Below, piece after piece: positions 1 through 12,800 of a DNA stretch of 64,000 nt. The stretch is from NCBI GenBank assembly GCA_014529385.2, contig CM043965.1:14328912-14392911 (forward strand), written 5' to 3'. The first letter of the stretch is position 1. Every line of letters starts with the position of its first letter. Below the pieces are notes generated by a model. That model was not told the DNA's origin and ran no database searches. It worked only from the letters and a program-made list of their open reading frames with translations. A program made the position numbers and the translations under genes. This stretch comes from Adiantum capillus-veneris (Eukaryota > Streptophyta > Polypodiopsida > Polypodiales > Pteridaceae).

Positions 1-718
1 GCCAATGAGCTTGCATCAAGAGCTAGAAGGAGGGGTCGACCCAAGCAAGGAGGGGGGTAGCTTGTGCATATACTCCCTCTCAACCACTCACACACACTTC
101 CATTCTCATTTTGTGTCGAGTAAGAACACCATCTCCTTCAAGCTAGAGAAGTTGAGAGCCTACACCAACAACTCTTGGCTATGGATGCAAATCCAACCAA
201 GAGCCATGCTCCAAAGTGCAAGCTTGCCATCTTCTTCATCTCCATTACTATGCTACTATGCTATGCTAAGCTACAAGAGTAATAACAAGGGAGGAGACTA
301 TTTCTTCTTATATGTTACTTCTTCTTCCTCTTCCCTTCCCTCACTCCTTGATAGCTCTCTCCACCTTTGAAGGTGTTTGAGGTCTTGGGATTGAGGCCGA
401 GGATACGTTAATGATTTTGGAAGTTAATTAAGGGCATAATTTTGATGTATGATGTCTACCATCTTCATTGCACCAACAAGGTCTCGAGGAACACAAGATT
501 GTATTGTACCAAGTCTCTCTTTATGGGGGAATCTATAATACAAAAACCTTTTGGAGGAGGGACCGCTGGCTCCACATAAATCCGGTCCTCAATTGTTATT
601 AATTCCTTTAATCCTTTCTCTACTTTTCTTATGCTCTTTAACAATTCTCTTAAAGGAAATGCTCACTATTGTTATTTCATTTCCGCTATAGTCAATGTTA
701 TAGCCATATTCCATTACA
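1..718 (+). repeat. 5' LTR of G1 copy A (3' portion)
   Basis: It matches the last part of the LTR at 3070-4904, for example the gaaggtgtttgaggtcttgg block, and ends in ccattaca directly before a primer-binding site. The left part of the LTR is cut off by the window. Confidence 0.85.
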
Positions 719-719
719 T

Positions 720-731
720 TGGTATCAGAGC
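720..731 (+). other. Primer-binding site (initiator tRNA-Met type)
   Basis: The sequence TGGTATCAGAGC lies two bases after the LTR terminal CA. It is the classic plant LTR-element primer site complementary to the 3' end of initiator tRNA-Met, and it fixes the 5' LTR/internal boundary. Confidence 0.85.
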
Positions 732-918
732 TATTGGTTTCTCTTTTCTACTCTTTGCAATCAACAGTCTCTAAATCACAGGTGTGGCTTCTTGAGAGCT
801 AATTTTCAAATGTAAAGAAGTATAGCAACTAAGGTTTTTGAGGGTACCAAAGCACAAAGTAGCATGTACATAAGTTTAGTTAGCATGACTAAACAATAAT
901 AAAGAGAGTAGATTAATA

Positions 919-2330
919 TTGAATATTAACAACTTTGATTTTGCACATGAAGGTGCTATTGATGATGCCTTAATGTTTGTGAACTATCTTGTTACTAGGT
1001 TGCAACAAGCTATGGGCAACCCTACCTTGCAAGCCAAAGTTACCCAACAACTTCGTGCTCATGGGATTTCCCTACCTCTCCAAGAGAAGAGAGAGCTTAC
1101 GCAGCCTAGTGTACTTCCAAAAGAAGACTCTCTTCGATAAGAGAAGAGGAGGAATCCAATGAACGAGAAAGAAGTGAATCTCCGAATTCCTCTCAAGATG
1201 TGACTCCACGAAGACGGCGGTCTCAACGATCCCCAACCCCTCCTAAGAGGAAAAGATCATCCGATAGTTCTTCTCCTCGTCACTCTGAAAGGGAAGAGAG
1301 GAAGCAAAGAAAGAAAAAAGCGAGAAAGAGGTCACCCTCTTCTCCATCTTCATCATCTTCCTCCTCTTTTGACAAAAGCAACGGCCATTCTCCTAGAGAA
1401 TACAACAGGAGAGGTCACCCTCTTCTCCATCTTCATCATCTTCCTCCTCTTCTGAAAAAAGCAACGTCCATTCTCCTAGAGAATACAATAGGAGAGGACA
1501 TCGCAAATCCCATGCTGCTTGGAAAAGGTCCTACAAGCTTAAGAAGTTCAAAGAGGGAGGAGAGAGTATCTCTTTTCTCACCTATGATGACACCTTTGAT
1601 GCTACTAATAAAATTTTGGCCTTCATCCAGCAATTTGATGTGGTCTTTGGAGACAAGGGCTCACAGAGTCCTCCAAGCTATGTCATGTAGCTATGCACTT
1701 TCAAAAATCTGTTCGAGAATGGTGGGATAACCTTCGTGGAAATGGTGAAGCTCCAAAGACATGGAAAATCCATCATGAAACAATTCCTTGCAAGCGACGC
1801 CAAAGATAAAGTGCTCACCGAATGGCGGAGTTTGAAGCTACTCTCCAGTGAGTCTATCCACAAATATGTGGACAAGTTTTTGTATTTACATCTCAAAGCT
1901 ACAGTCTTTTAAAAAATAGACTTCGTCGAGAAAAATCAACAATTTTGTACAAGATCACTTGAAGAAATGGCCAAGTATGTCAACTCACAACAACCTAGTA
2001 CTATCACTGAAGTCATCTACCACACTATGGTTGCTTCTCGCATTAATTTCCACCAACAAGGGGCTAAAAGGAATGACAAGCCCATGATAAAGAATGATCT
2101 AAATGATTCAAGAGGGAAGAACAATGCTCAAAACTCTTCCCAAGGTACTCCAGCAACAACAACAACAACAACAACAACAACAAAGACAAGGGAGTTTAAA
2201 AAGGTAAAAATAAACTCTCTCTTGAAGAGCTAGAGGCTTTTCGTAAGGATCATAAATGTTTCGATTGTGGGGAGTAAGGGCATGGTTACCCTTCTTGCCC
2301 CAAAAGAAATGCACGCAAGGAGACTCCTAG
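919..2330 (+). pseudogene. gag remnant of G1 copy A, with CCHC zinc knuckle
   Basis: This is the retrotransposon capsid/nucleocapsid gene. The N-terminal part (919-1140) matches the gag start of copy B at 35670-35880. A basic serine/arginine-rich stretch follows near 1200-1350, then capsid-like sequence in several frames, and a CAA-repeat spacer at about 2152-2181. A zinc knuckle of form CX2CX4HX4C is readable at 2257-2298 (C-F-D-C, then G-H and S-C), but a TAA codon sits between the second Cys and the His. The Ser/Arg-Pro block near 1380-1470 is partly duplicated. Multiple stops and frameshifts make it non-functional. It ends at a deletion junction that removes protease and RT. Confidence 0.8.
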
Positions 2331-2346
2331 GGTTTTTGGGGACGTA

Positions 2347-2935
2347 ATGCCAGCCCTTGCCATAGGGAAGAAAGAGGAACCATTCACCTTGCGGGATGGT
2401 TATCTTATCCATGGCAAGAGGCTATGTGTTACTCACTCCCTTCGTGAGAAAGGGATGTATGAACACCATGCTCCTCCCTATGTGGTGCATAGAGGGATTC
2501 AACCTACTCTTCGAGGAGTAGAGACGTATTTTTATTGGCCCACCATGAAAGTGGACATACAAGAGTATGTTTCAAAATGTATGGTATGCCAAAAGAAAAA
2601 GTATGATAGAGGGAAGCAACCTGGATTACTCTAGCCATTGCCAATCCTTTATTCTCCATTGGAGAGTATATTCATATATTTTATCTTTGAATTATTCAAG
2701 TCTATCCATGGGAATATGGGAATATGGACAATAGTCGGTAGGTTTAGCAAGTAAGCAGACTTTATTCCTGTCAAAAAGGCTATTAAGGCACACCAAATGG
2801 CAACAACGTGAGGACAAGGTACTACGGCATAGTAAGATTATCCGATGATATCTTATTAAATAAAAAATTATGCTTTGAAGATGCTAGATGGATGCAAGGA
2901 ACACAGCTTAAGGATAGTATGAACCTTGTCAATGC
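2347..2935 (+). pseudogene. Integrase N-terminal piece plus chromodomain tail remnant, G1 copy A
   Basis: Residues encoded at 2347-2634 carry the integrase zinc-binding region: an H...H pair (the second in VVHRGIQPTL) and a CMVCQ cysteine pair, closely matching copy B at 38991-39280. Decayed integrase core sequence follows to about 2806 (WTIV and FIPVKK blocks). A deletion then joins it to the last part of the pol C-terminus (about 2819-2935), equivalent to the chromodomain-like tail of copy B. A stop follows the piece at about 2632 and no catalytic D-D-E set remains. Confidence 0.75.
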
Positions 2936-3069
2936 TTACAATGCTACAATAGAGTAAGCAAATGTAAATGTTTCTTTTAAGTGAACGATGTTTTTGTCTT
3001 ATAAGACTAGATCTCTCTTTTTATTGTGCACAAATTTCAGTAGTATGCATGCTTAAACTCATGTTTGGG

Positions 3070-4904
3070 TGATGACGACGTCTCCCAAACACCAAATAGA
3101 ATTTGTTACTCTACTTTGAAAAGTATGATATGGATTAAATAGCCGACATGCTTGCGGGAGCTAAGTCTCCCAAGCACCAAATGGATTAGTCATCCATTTT
3201 GGAATGATGTCATAGGGTAAAAAGGGATCCTCTACCCGCTATAAAACATAGACTAATGACTAAGGCTTTGTCTTCTCTACCTCATAGTCAAGGATGACTA
3301 TGATTTCAAGAGAGAGGTAATTCATAAAATCTAATATCTAACTAACCCAAATGATTTTCTCATATTAAATGGACCATTTAATGTGGGAAAATAAATGGGA
3401 CCAAGAGTTACAATATAGACATGTGCTTTTAGATCTAGCTCAGCACGGGACCAAAGGGAGAGAAGATAACGGGTCCAAAAGGGAGATAGTATATCAAAGA
3501 GCAATGACCAGATAATGGAGCTTAAAAGACCTTAGGGTTAGCTTCATTAAAGACCTTCAAAGGTTAGTGTTAAAAGTCCTTACACCTAGGATCTTAAGCA
3601 AGGTGGGGCTGACCTTGAGGTGGGAACCTTGCCCAAGCTTGAGGTGCTTCTCGTGCTTGCTGATTAAGGTGCTTGAGGTGCTTGTCTTGCTTGCTGACTA
3701 AGGTGCTTGTCATGCTTGATGATTAAGGTGCTTGAGGTGCTTGTCATGATTGATGATTAAGGTGCTTGAAGTGCTAAAGTCAACATGATCCCTACACAAG
3801 GGGGGGGGGGGGGGGGGGTGTGAGCCCTAGAAGTAGGAGCAAGAGAGAGAATACTGACACACACTCTCAAGGCAAGCCATGACTTAAGAAGCAACAAGGA
3901 CACATGTCAAGAACCTACACATGCTGCCCTCATGTAGTTCCTAAAGCCTATTGGTTAGCCTCTAAAGGTGTAGAATCAGAATTTAGTTCAATTAATTAAT
4001 CTTTCAAGCATTATTCAAGCCCTCTCTCTCAAAGGGGGAAGGAGGACACTTATCCTAATGCTACCTCTATTGCTTGAAATGACCTAAGCTTGTGATTAGC
4101 TAGGCTTGAGAGAGACAATGAGCTTGAATCAAGAGCTAGAAGGAGGGGTCGACCCAAGCAAGGAGGGGGGTAGCTTGTGCATATACTCCCTCTCACACAC
4201 TCACACATACTTTCATTCTCATTGTGTGTTGAGTAAGAACACCATCTCCTTCTCCAAGCTAGAGAAGTTGAGAGCTTACACCAACAACTCTTGGCTATGG
4301 GATGCAAATTTAACCAAGAGCCATTCTCCAATGTGCAAAGTTGCCATCTTCTTCGTCTCCATTACTATGCTATTATGCTATGCTAAGCTACAAGAGTAAT
4401 AACAAGTAAGGAGACTATTTCTTTTTTGTATGTTACTTATTTTTCGTCTTCCCTTCCCTCACTCCCTGCTAGCTCTCTCCACCTTTGAAGGTGTTTGAGG
4501 TCTTGGGATTGAGGCCGGGGATACGTTAAAGATTTTGCAAGTTAATTAAGGGCATAATTTTGGTATATGAAGTCTACCATCTTCATTGCACTAACTAGGT
4601 CTCAAGGAACACAAGCTTGTATTGTACCAAATCTCTCTTTATGGGGGAATCTATAATACAAAAGCCTTTTGGAGGGGGGACCGGCTCCACATAAATCCGA
4701 TCCTCAACTATTATCAATTTCTCTAATCCTTTCTCTCTCTCTCTTACAAGTATTGTTCATGCCAAGCTAATTAAGTGTAATGTTCATTTGGCTATCTTTA
4801 ATCAATTACCCTTCTTATGCTCTTTAAGAGTTCTCTTAAAGGAAATGGTCACTATTGTTATTTCATTTCCGCTACAGCCAATGTTATAGCCATATTCCAT
4901 TACA
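3070..4904 (+). repeat. 3' LTR of G1 copy A
   Basis: About 1.83 kb, starting TGATGACGACG and ending CCATTACA. Its start matches the 3' LTR start of copy B (41970 and 43197 onward) and its end matches 1-718. It contains a short tandem family of 'ggtgcttgaggtgcttgtc' type motifs (about 3645-3775) and a poly-G run at about 3800-3818. Confidence 0.85.
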
Positions 4905-5308
4905 CTTATGTTTTACTTTTTTCCTTGGGGACACAATCATACGAGCACATATTGCATTTCTCAAGATCTTTTAAAGACCGTAGCTTAGTTTTTTCATTAT
5001 TATTACATGTACTAACTTTGGAAATTTTCAATTTTGGAAGGATTGGTGGACAATCGATGAACTTTGTATGAGCTCCTTCAATCAACCTATGACACAAAAT
5101 CTAGGTAAATTACTACCTTACCATTGCAACGTACATATTGTAGTGTAGAGGACCTGAGAAGAACTTGAGTTCCGACCTCTTCGTAGGCAAACATTTAGTT
5201 GAGTCCCTTCTTGGAAGGTTGTAACTAACTGGATCTGTTGTATCTGATGGAAGGTTAATATAAGGTGAGGAGACTTGCGTGACGGGCTTGCTGATTTCAG
5301 GGGGCCCT
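4905..5308. other. No gene recognised
   Basis: AT-rich flanking DNA between copy A and the TIR-like end at 5309. Short ORFs on both strands show no family resemblance. Confidence 0.5.
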
Positions 5309-6605
5309 TCACACTAGTTTGGTACCAAAAAGGACACTTTACTGTCCTTTTTTCATGAATTTAAATAAAATGGTACATGAAATCTAGAAAAAATTCTCAA
5401 GAAATTATTCTATAAATTTATAAAATGTTATTCAAAGTACTCATAAAAATTATAATCCCTCACTTTCGATCACAACCTCAGTAGCAACTACACTCATGAA
5501 AAGAACCTATGCAAAACGACACTCAATGTTTCATTAAAACTCATACTCTAGTCTAATAGAAAAATGAGCACGGTGCATGCAATAATCCGTGGTAATTACT
5601 TATATGTGTGTTTGATATTTTTGCAATTTTCATGTGAGAAAAAAATCCTTTGTGACTAGAATTAAATATAGAAAGTCGCCTGGGTCGAATATACAACGTT
5701 CACAAGTTCAATTAACGATCACAAAAAACATTTAGTTCATCTAAATTTTCAATGTCGTATGATGCATATATTTTAGATCTATGACTCCATTACACAAGGT
5801 GATACTTTTTTTATGGTTATGCAAGCCACGTTTGGTGATTTGTGTTATATTCCAAAAACTGAACATGTTGTAATTTTGATTTTCTATTTATCAAAGATAG
5901 GCCTTAAAATAAAGTCCACTTTTGGATTTTTTCGTTCATCTCACTTAATTGCATACAAATGCCTCACATGGATTAGGAGATTTATATACACACTTTCATT
6001 AGTTTTTCATTGCAACATTTTTTTTGCAAGAAATTATGCACATTATTTTTTTAATAAAAATGAGCTTAAATTACAAGATGACTATGAGTTTGAAACCTTG
6101 AAAAATGCTTAGTTGATGGGTATTGATCTATAAATACATCACAAACCTTAGGTTTTGTCCCATAACCTCATCATGTTAATGGAAGAGGCCTTGAAAGACC
6201 AAATTTTTTCTCTTTGTTTAGCATTTTCAAGATTTTGATTTTTTGATTTTAACAAAAACCTAATCCCATAACTAAGTTATGAAGCTCAATTTCTTGATAG
6301 AATAAGTTTTTTCTTATCCATACACCTTGAAATCTATGCAAAATCTTATTCTGATGGAAAGTTATATTCAGTTTATATATTTTTTTGTTAAAACTGCACT
6401 GAATTTCTATGATTTTTCATCTTAAAACTTATCATCATAATCTTAATTTGGTACTAATTTTGGCAAAAGTAAAATTTGGCTATGTTCTTCACTTCATAAT
6501 TGACCTAAGCTATGAACGTGGCTTATATATTTGTTTTCTAAATTCACCAAATAATTATGACAAGTTGCTAGAAAAACAGGACACTTTAGAGGGAATGAGA
6601 GTGGA
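5309..6605. mobile_element. Possible non-autonomous TIR element related to the 39797-41118 transposon
   Basis: The left end (CACTAGTTTGGTACC, followed by GGACActttacTGTCC) aligns with the left terminus of the 1.3-kb element at 39797, which has CACTAGGTTGGTAA followed by GGACAtaaaagTGTCC. The interior is AT-rich and without a convincing ORF. Near 6576-6593 an aacaggacacttta motif resembles the right subterminal repeat of that element, but no clear right terminal repeat is seen. Element Gm inserted beside it at 6602, so the right end may be damaged. Extent and membership are inferred; only the left-end similarity is direct. Confidence 0.4.
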
Positions 6606-7078
6606 ATTGGAGCTGATCTCTTGAGACAGCTAATTCCAGTGTTGGAAGATTTCAGCTACTAGTGTGGGAAGATTTCAGACAGCAGACTGGACAGGAATCA
6701 CAGACTAGACTGAAATGTGGATACTGAAATAAGAATCAGACTTATGTACTGGAACTAAGGTTCAGATTCAGATTCAAATTCAGATTCAGAAGACTGGACG
6801 AGAAGTAAGTATAACTGAAATATATACCATGATTGGGATTACAGATCAAGATTATAGGAAATATGATTACAGAGAGAAAGTACACTGGACAATACTGCTA
6901 ATGATTCTCAAGTACAATTATAGCCAAAGCGCTAACCCAAGTGATAATAATTGCCAACCCGATTACAATGTAATGGGCCCTATTTATACACTTCGGGTTT
7001 ACTGTAGTAATTACTAAGTAATTCGCTGCCCATCTTCTAAGAAGACGTTCCCACATAGTGACTATCCAGCCGTCCACA
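6602..7078 (-). repeat. 3' LTR of Gm
   Basis: 477 bp. On the minus strand it runs TGTGGACGG...CAATTCCA. It is preceded there by a purine tract (7079-7092, AAAGAAGGGAAGGA), the expected plus-strand primer. A minus-strand TATAAATA lies at 6981-6988. Confidence 0.9.
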
Positions 7079-7092
7079 TCCTTCCCTTCTTT
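7079..7092 (-). other. Polypurine tract of Gm
   Basis: The minus-strand AAAGAAGGGAAGGA directly abuts the 3' LTR start. Its position and composition fit the plus-strand priming site, and it fixes the LTR edge. Confidence 0.8.
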
Positions 7093-7484
7093 CTTGAATT
7101 TTGGCAAGATTCAGAAATTTCTGAAAAATTCCCCTGTTTGATTCTGATGTGAGACTGAAAAATCCATCGTCTGGTTTTGATGTTGGGATGCCGGCTTGAC
7201 CATTGATAGAACGGCCATACAAAGATTACGAGTAGGCAGCTGAAAAGGCCAAGGATCGCGAGAGGCAGCGGAAAAGGCCAAGGTGGAGCTCTCATCAGGC
7301 CAAGGTAGAGCTGTCATCTCTCCCTGCCTGCTGAGAAGAAAAGTCGTCAATGAATTCTGAGATGGAACTACCCAGTATCCTTCCATTGGACCGTCTTCCA
7401 TTTTCCTTTTCCTTTTGACCGGGACGGTGCCTGAGAAGTCCCAGTACCAGCATTCTCCTTCTGAATCAGTCGGTAAATGGCCTC

Positions 7485-9812
7485 CTACTCAAGCTGATCG
7501 CGCCGGTCGGTGGTCATCTCTACTTCATAAGGCGTGAGAGAATGATAGGTTTTTGTGTCAGGATCATAGAGTATACACCTGCCCTTGCTCAGTCTGGTTC
7601 TTGCCAGCTTATGACAATGCGAAGCAGTATGGATCCATCCTTCTGGAAGAGGCTGATTAGTTTTGACTCGAGCTTCGAAAAGAATCTCAGCCATCTCCCT
7701 GTACTCTGGTGCCAGACCCGGCTTTGCTACAATGTCTTTTTCAAGCAATTTGGAAGATTCAACGTAAGTCTTCTGCTTCCTCATCCGGAGAAGTCTGCTG
7801 CTCAATATAATCCATTATAGCTTGGTTCATCAGAGCATTATTGTACTCACTCACCTTGTACTGCAAATCGCTCTGTATACTTTCCATCAAGGACTTTAAA
7901 TTCTCTAAATTGAAAACAGCATTGCCTGATGGATTTAAAATTTCAGATAAGCTGTTATAAATGTAGAAGCCTTCAGAGCTCTATGGTGCAGTAGCAGTTT
8001 TCTGAATTCCGCCCGCTTCATCCTGAGCATTGTTTCAGCCCGCTTGGCAGCTCTCAATGCTTCATTCATTTGATTCTTTATGATCATTATTTCAGATTCA
8101 GCCTTAGCTAGCTTTTTGTTCAACAACTCATTAGTCCTTTCTGAGTGAGCTTCCAGTACCTTGTGTTGTATGTTCTGCTCTTTCTGGGCTTTCTGGAGCT
8201 TTTCAATCTGATGCTGTGCTTCTGTCAAGTCAGCTTTGAGCTTTTTGACTTCATCTTCTGATCCAGCAGCCTCCATCAGTTGTCCCATACAATTGACAAT
8301 GGTATTCCAAGAAGACTGTATAAGGACTGAACATCTATCTTTGACTGTCGTTGGATCAGAATCAGTAGGCTCATATATTGCCACTGGAGCCACGTAGGGT
8401 AGAGTTGCATAATCAGCTTTGCTGAGCAGAAGATGCCCTTTCAATTGCTGAGTCTGTATTTGCTGCACTTATCCTGTTTTACCAGTTGCAGAAGGTTTCC
8501 AGTATTTGTAGGAACTCCACCAGGCAAAGTCGAGAACGCTGGACCTTTCCCATTGTCCAGTTGACTCTTGCCTTCTCAACAGTAGCTGGCTTCTCAACAG
8601 TGGCTGGCTTGCCATGATCTTTCCCAGACCCAGTAGCAATTGTATTTTTTACAACTGACTGGTCAGGCACAGTCTTCTGAGCAGATTGTTGCTCAGTCTG
8701 ACTCACTACAGCTTTCTCAGTGGTTACTGCCTTGACCTGGCTTTCTATCTGCTTCAAAAATTCACTGCTTTTTGTCAGTGTAATTTTTGGCTTCTTTGAA
8801 CTGCCAGCCTCTTCTGCAGTTGCTTTCCTTTTCAGGTCGGTTGAAATGGTTTGACTGTTTGTTTCCTCGTCGTCTGAGGACAATTTAATGTTCTTTGGTT
8901 CAGGAATTGGCTTCTCACTCCAAGCCTTCTTTACCTGCTCATTAACATCTGCAGCAGTAGCCCAATACAGGAATTGCCAAACATACCAGGCCTTGAAAAT
9001 AGTTTGAGATTTTAGCTTGGCAGTCTGCTGGAGTACATTATGCGAGAGGATTTGACAAAGGTTGATAGGAACCTGTGGATCCAGTATCTTGGCCAACAGC
9101 ATAACAAACAATTTTTTGGATACATACGTTGGGTTGTTCTTAAGACTTACTGCTTCGGCTACAAACCTGTAAGCAGTGGAGGCTTCCAGTCTTGCTACTG
9201 GAACTCCTTGAGCACTTGCCTTGCGCTTCCGTCTAGCTGTTTCATCCTCCTTCGGAGCGATACTTATTTGCTGCACAATTGCCACAGAAGGTTTGGGCTC
9301 ATTGGGCATCCGGAATGCAAATGCTATGGCTTCTGGTGTCACTGACACCTTCCTACTATATACCATGGCACTGCCATTTTCAGCGTCAAAGGAATCAAGA
9401 ACTTGCTTAATGATGTCTGCATCAAAAGCAATCCTTGTAGCTTGCAACACAACTTGAAGATCCCAGAGTTGTAGCAGAGTCATTTCTTGATCAGTAAATA
9501 CATAACGCTCGATTTTACTGTATGGGATAACAGGAAGGCTTGCCTTTGCCTCAGCAACTATGGCCTGGGTTTCCTCAAGAGACTCCTGCATCTTCTCTGA
9601 GCGTTTCCTTCTACCCATACACTGTGAGGTCGATGACGATGAAACATATGAAGGAGAAGATGACTTACTTGTCGTGTCGAAGCCGTTTCCTGGTGTCGCT
9701 GGCAAGACTATCTGACAGTCAACTGTCTCGTCAGAGGTCGAAGTTTGTGGCTGTAGCGAAGAAACCTCGGAGCTTGGCGATGGCGAATGGTTAACAGGAG
9801 GGAAGAGTCACA
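7485..9812 (-). pseudogene. Additional ORF downstream of pol in Gm (broken by frameshifts)
   Basis: A coding stretch of roughly 740 codons lies between pol and the 3' LTR, in the same sense as pol. It survives as blocks 9705-8479 (408 codons), 8468-7935 (177) and 7805-7485 (106) in shifted frames. The frame is open from about 9812, but the first clear ATG is at 9618, so its start is unsure. The first block has a Ser-rich N-terminus, a globular region (about residues 50-260) and a Lys/Ser/Thr-rich tail with KRKAT and SSKKPKI basic patches. The second block is strongly coiled-coil (heptads from the EVKKLKADL segment onward). No signal peptide or clear membrane segment is visible, so a classical envelope role is not supported. 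Extra ORFs at this position are known in Athila/Tat-type elements; the function here is unknown. Confidence 0.7.
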
Positions 9813-12800
9813 AACTCCACCATAAAATCTCCACCACTCGCCGCTCCTAGACTTGTGTGCATCGTTGTTGTCGTGGCAGACATGCATTGGACAAGACTAC
9901 GACCCATCCTTGAAATAATTACCAATGGCATGCCATTTGATCGTTGGGCGCTCAGAAATTGGAAAGTGTGTCCATACTGGTACTGGAGTGATTTCCAGTC
10001 TGGCTCGACCATACTGGTACTGATTCTAAGGTCAACCTGATCTGGTTCTTCTGGTACTGGTTCTGAAGCTGGAATTGGTTGCACATGAAAAAGTCCAAAA
10101 ATGTCTGATTCTGGTATCTCTTGATCAGCAACCTCCATTTCCTTAGTACCTTGTTCTGGCCCAGTTTCTCTGGTGTCTGAATAATAAAGCTTGATCTTTG
10201 CTCCATTATATACTTCTGGCAACATCCGTCCAGATAAATCTTTCAGTCTGACTGTGCCATTGGAGAAGACCCAATCTACCTCAAAAGGTCCTGCCCAGGC
10301 AATCTTCAAGTTCGGCTTCTTTGGACCCAGTCTAGACTGATATAGAAGCACTAAGTCTCCTTTCTCGAATTCTCGAACTTTAATTTGGCGATCGTGCCAG
10401 TGCTTCCTTCGTTGTTGAACAATTTCTTGTTCCAATATAGCCCTTTGCCTGAGTTCATCTAATTGCATCAGTTCATCCAGTCTCTTCTTAAGATTATGGT
10501 TGAAGTCTAATCCATACTTCACAGCCATTCTCAAACTGAGGATTACAAACTCCACAGGAACCACAACTTCAGTACCATACACCATTCTAAATGGTGTCAT
10601 TCCAGTAGTTACCTTATAAGCTGTCCTATAAGCCCATAGAGCAGTCTGAAGTTTCAAATCCCACTGGTCTGGTTTCTTTTACACCACCTTAGTGAGAATA
10701 GTCTTTATTGTCTTATTTATACTTTCAGCTTGTCCATTACATCTGGGATTGACTGAAAGCATATCCAATAGGATTTCCATAGTGTCATTGATAAAATGTG
10801 TTCCTTGATCGGTCACAATCTCTACTGGACATCCATATCGGCAGACAATATTCTCAAACAGAAACCTTGCAATTGACTTGGCTGTGTTGTCAAGAAGAGC
10901 CTTAGCTTCAACCCACTTGGTAACATAACAAGTAGCCATTACTATGTACTTGTTCTTCCTGGGAGTCACCTTCTTAAAAGGTCCCATAAAATCCAGTCCC
11001 CATTTCATGAATACTCCCAGTGGTTGTATTGGCATTAAGGGAGTCATATCTGCAGCTGTTGGTTGGCCCATTCTTTGGCATATGTCACTAGTTTTACAAA
11101 AACTTCTGACATTAGCAATCAGTGTTTGCCACCACAGACCAGCTTGCAGAATCTTCTTGTAGGTTACTTTGTTGGAAAAGTGTCCACCAGACTCACCATT
11201 ATGCGCTTCTGAAATCACTTGCATTCTTCCTTCCATAGGGACACATCGTCGAAGTACACCATCCACACCCAGTCGATAAAGTAATCCTCCTATGATAGTA
11301 AATTTCAAGCTTTTTATGATCAGAGCTTTCTTCTGATTCTGCTTCCAATCCTCTGGAAAGACACCTTGGGAAAGGAATTGATAAATATCATACCATTCAA
11401 GATCCACTGATTCTTCTGCCTCTAACTGAAATAAATCAGCATCCACTGGCTCATCTCTCAAGGGTGATTCTGAATATCCTTCCGTACTTCTTGAAAGAAA
11501 ATCAACTCCACAATGGTTTCGGCCAGGCTTATGGAAAATTCTGAATTCAAATTCCATAAGGAACATCATCCATCTTATCAGCCTGCCTTGAATAATGACT
11601 TTGTTAATCGGAAACAGAAGAGATTGATGGTCCACATAAAAATGGAATAACTTTCCCAACAGGTAATGCCTGAACTTTGTGGCGCTAAAAACCATTCCGA
11701 GAGCTTCTCTCTCAGTAGTCGTATAGCCTTGTTCAGCCTGACTGAATCTGCGACTAGCAAAATAAATCGGATAGTCTGTTCTACCATCTGGCTGAGCCTC
11801 GGGGGGTTCACTATCTGTAAAACTACCATATCACGTGCATTCAAGACATGTTTGTAAAACCCCTTATCTGTGAATCTTTTAAGGAATATAATATACCCTT
11901 TTGTATATATATTTCTGTAAGTTTCAAGAACTTTAAATACCCTTCTGTTGAACTCACGTGATAGGTTACATCTTTATTAGGTGACCTCCCTGGGGGCTGA
12001 GCTAATATTGCCCCCATTGCCAATCTTGAAGCATCTACATGTAAGTGGAAAATAATATCCCAATTCGGCTGCCTAAGAACTGGTTTACTGGTAATGGCTT
12101 TTTTCAAATTCTGGAAACTCTCCTCACACTCAGCAGTCCAGTTGAACTTACTGGTCTTCTTTGTAAGCTCATATAGTGGTACTGCTTGAGAAGCAAGCTT
12201 GTGTACAAATCTTCTATAGAAATTCACATAACGAACTCAACTCTGAAGCAGTTCTAGGTGCTTTAGCTTGCTGGACACAATGTATTTTGTCATTGGCCAT
12301 CTCTATTCCATTGTGGGAAACCACATGTCCCAGTAGCTGTCCCTTCCATACTAGAAAACCAAATTTAAATGGATTCGAACAAATCCTCTTCTCCTGACAG
12401 CGTTTAAAAACCATCTCTAGGAATAGAAGGTGCTATTCCTCATCTGAATAGACAGTGAAGTCATCCATGAAAATGGCGAGGAACCGATGAAGAAATTCGT
12501 TAAACATCTCCATCATACACCACTGAAAAGTAGCTGGTGCATTGCACAGGCCAAAAGGCATCACCAGATACATGAAAGCTCCCCACTCAGTGATGAAAGT
12601 GGTCTTAGCTCTATCTTGAGGAGCGATCTGTAACTGGTTATAGCCGCTATAACCATCCATAAAGCTATACATCTCATATCCTGCGATCTCATCAAGAAAC
12701 ATATTAGTAAAAGGTAAGGGAAATGGATCCTTAATAGTATGGGCATTTAGTTTCCTAAAGTCGACACAAACTCTCAATTTCCCATTCTTTTTGGGAACGA

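Larger units (their letters stand above)
1..4904 (+). mobile_element. Ty3/gypsy chromovirus-like LTR element, family G1 copy A (5' end outside window)
   Basis: The order LTR, tRNA-iMet-type primer site, gag, integrase piece, chromodomain remnant and LTR is visible on the plus strand. The 1-718 segment is repeated at about 4117-4904, so these are the two LTRs of one insertion whose left end lies before the window. Protease, reverse transcriptase, RNase H and most of integrase are missing: the zinc-knuckle region near 2320 runs directly into the integrase start at 2347. Copy B at 33808-44848 is a fuller member of the same family. The element is dead; its coding parts are full of stops and frameshifts. 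The missing left edge prevents a target-site check. Confidence 0.85.

Noticed and set aside
7485-9812. Envelope gene in Gm
   Set aside because: Position fits, but no signal peptide or transmembrane segment is evident; kept as an extra ORF of unknown function.
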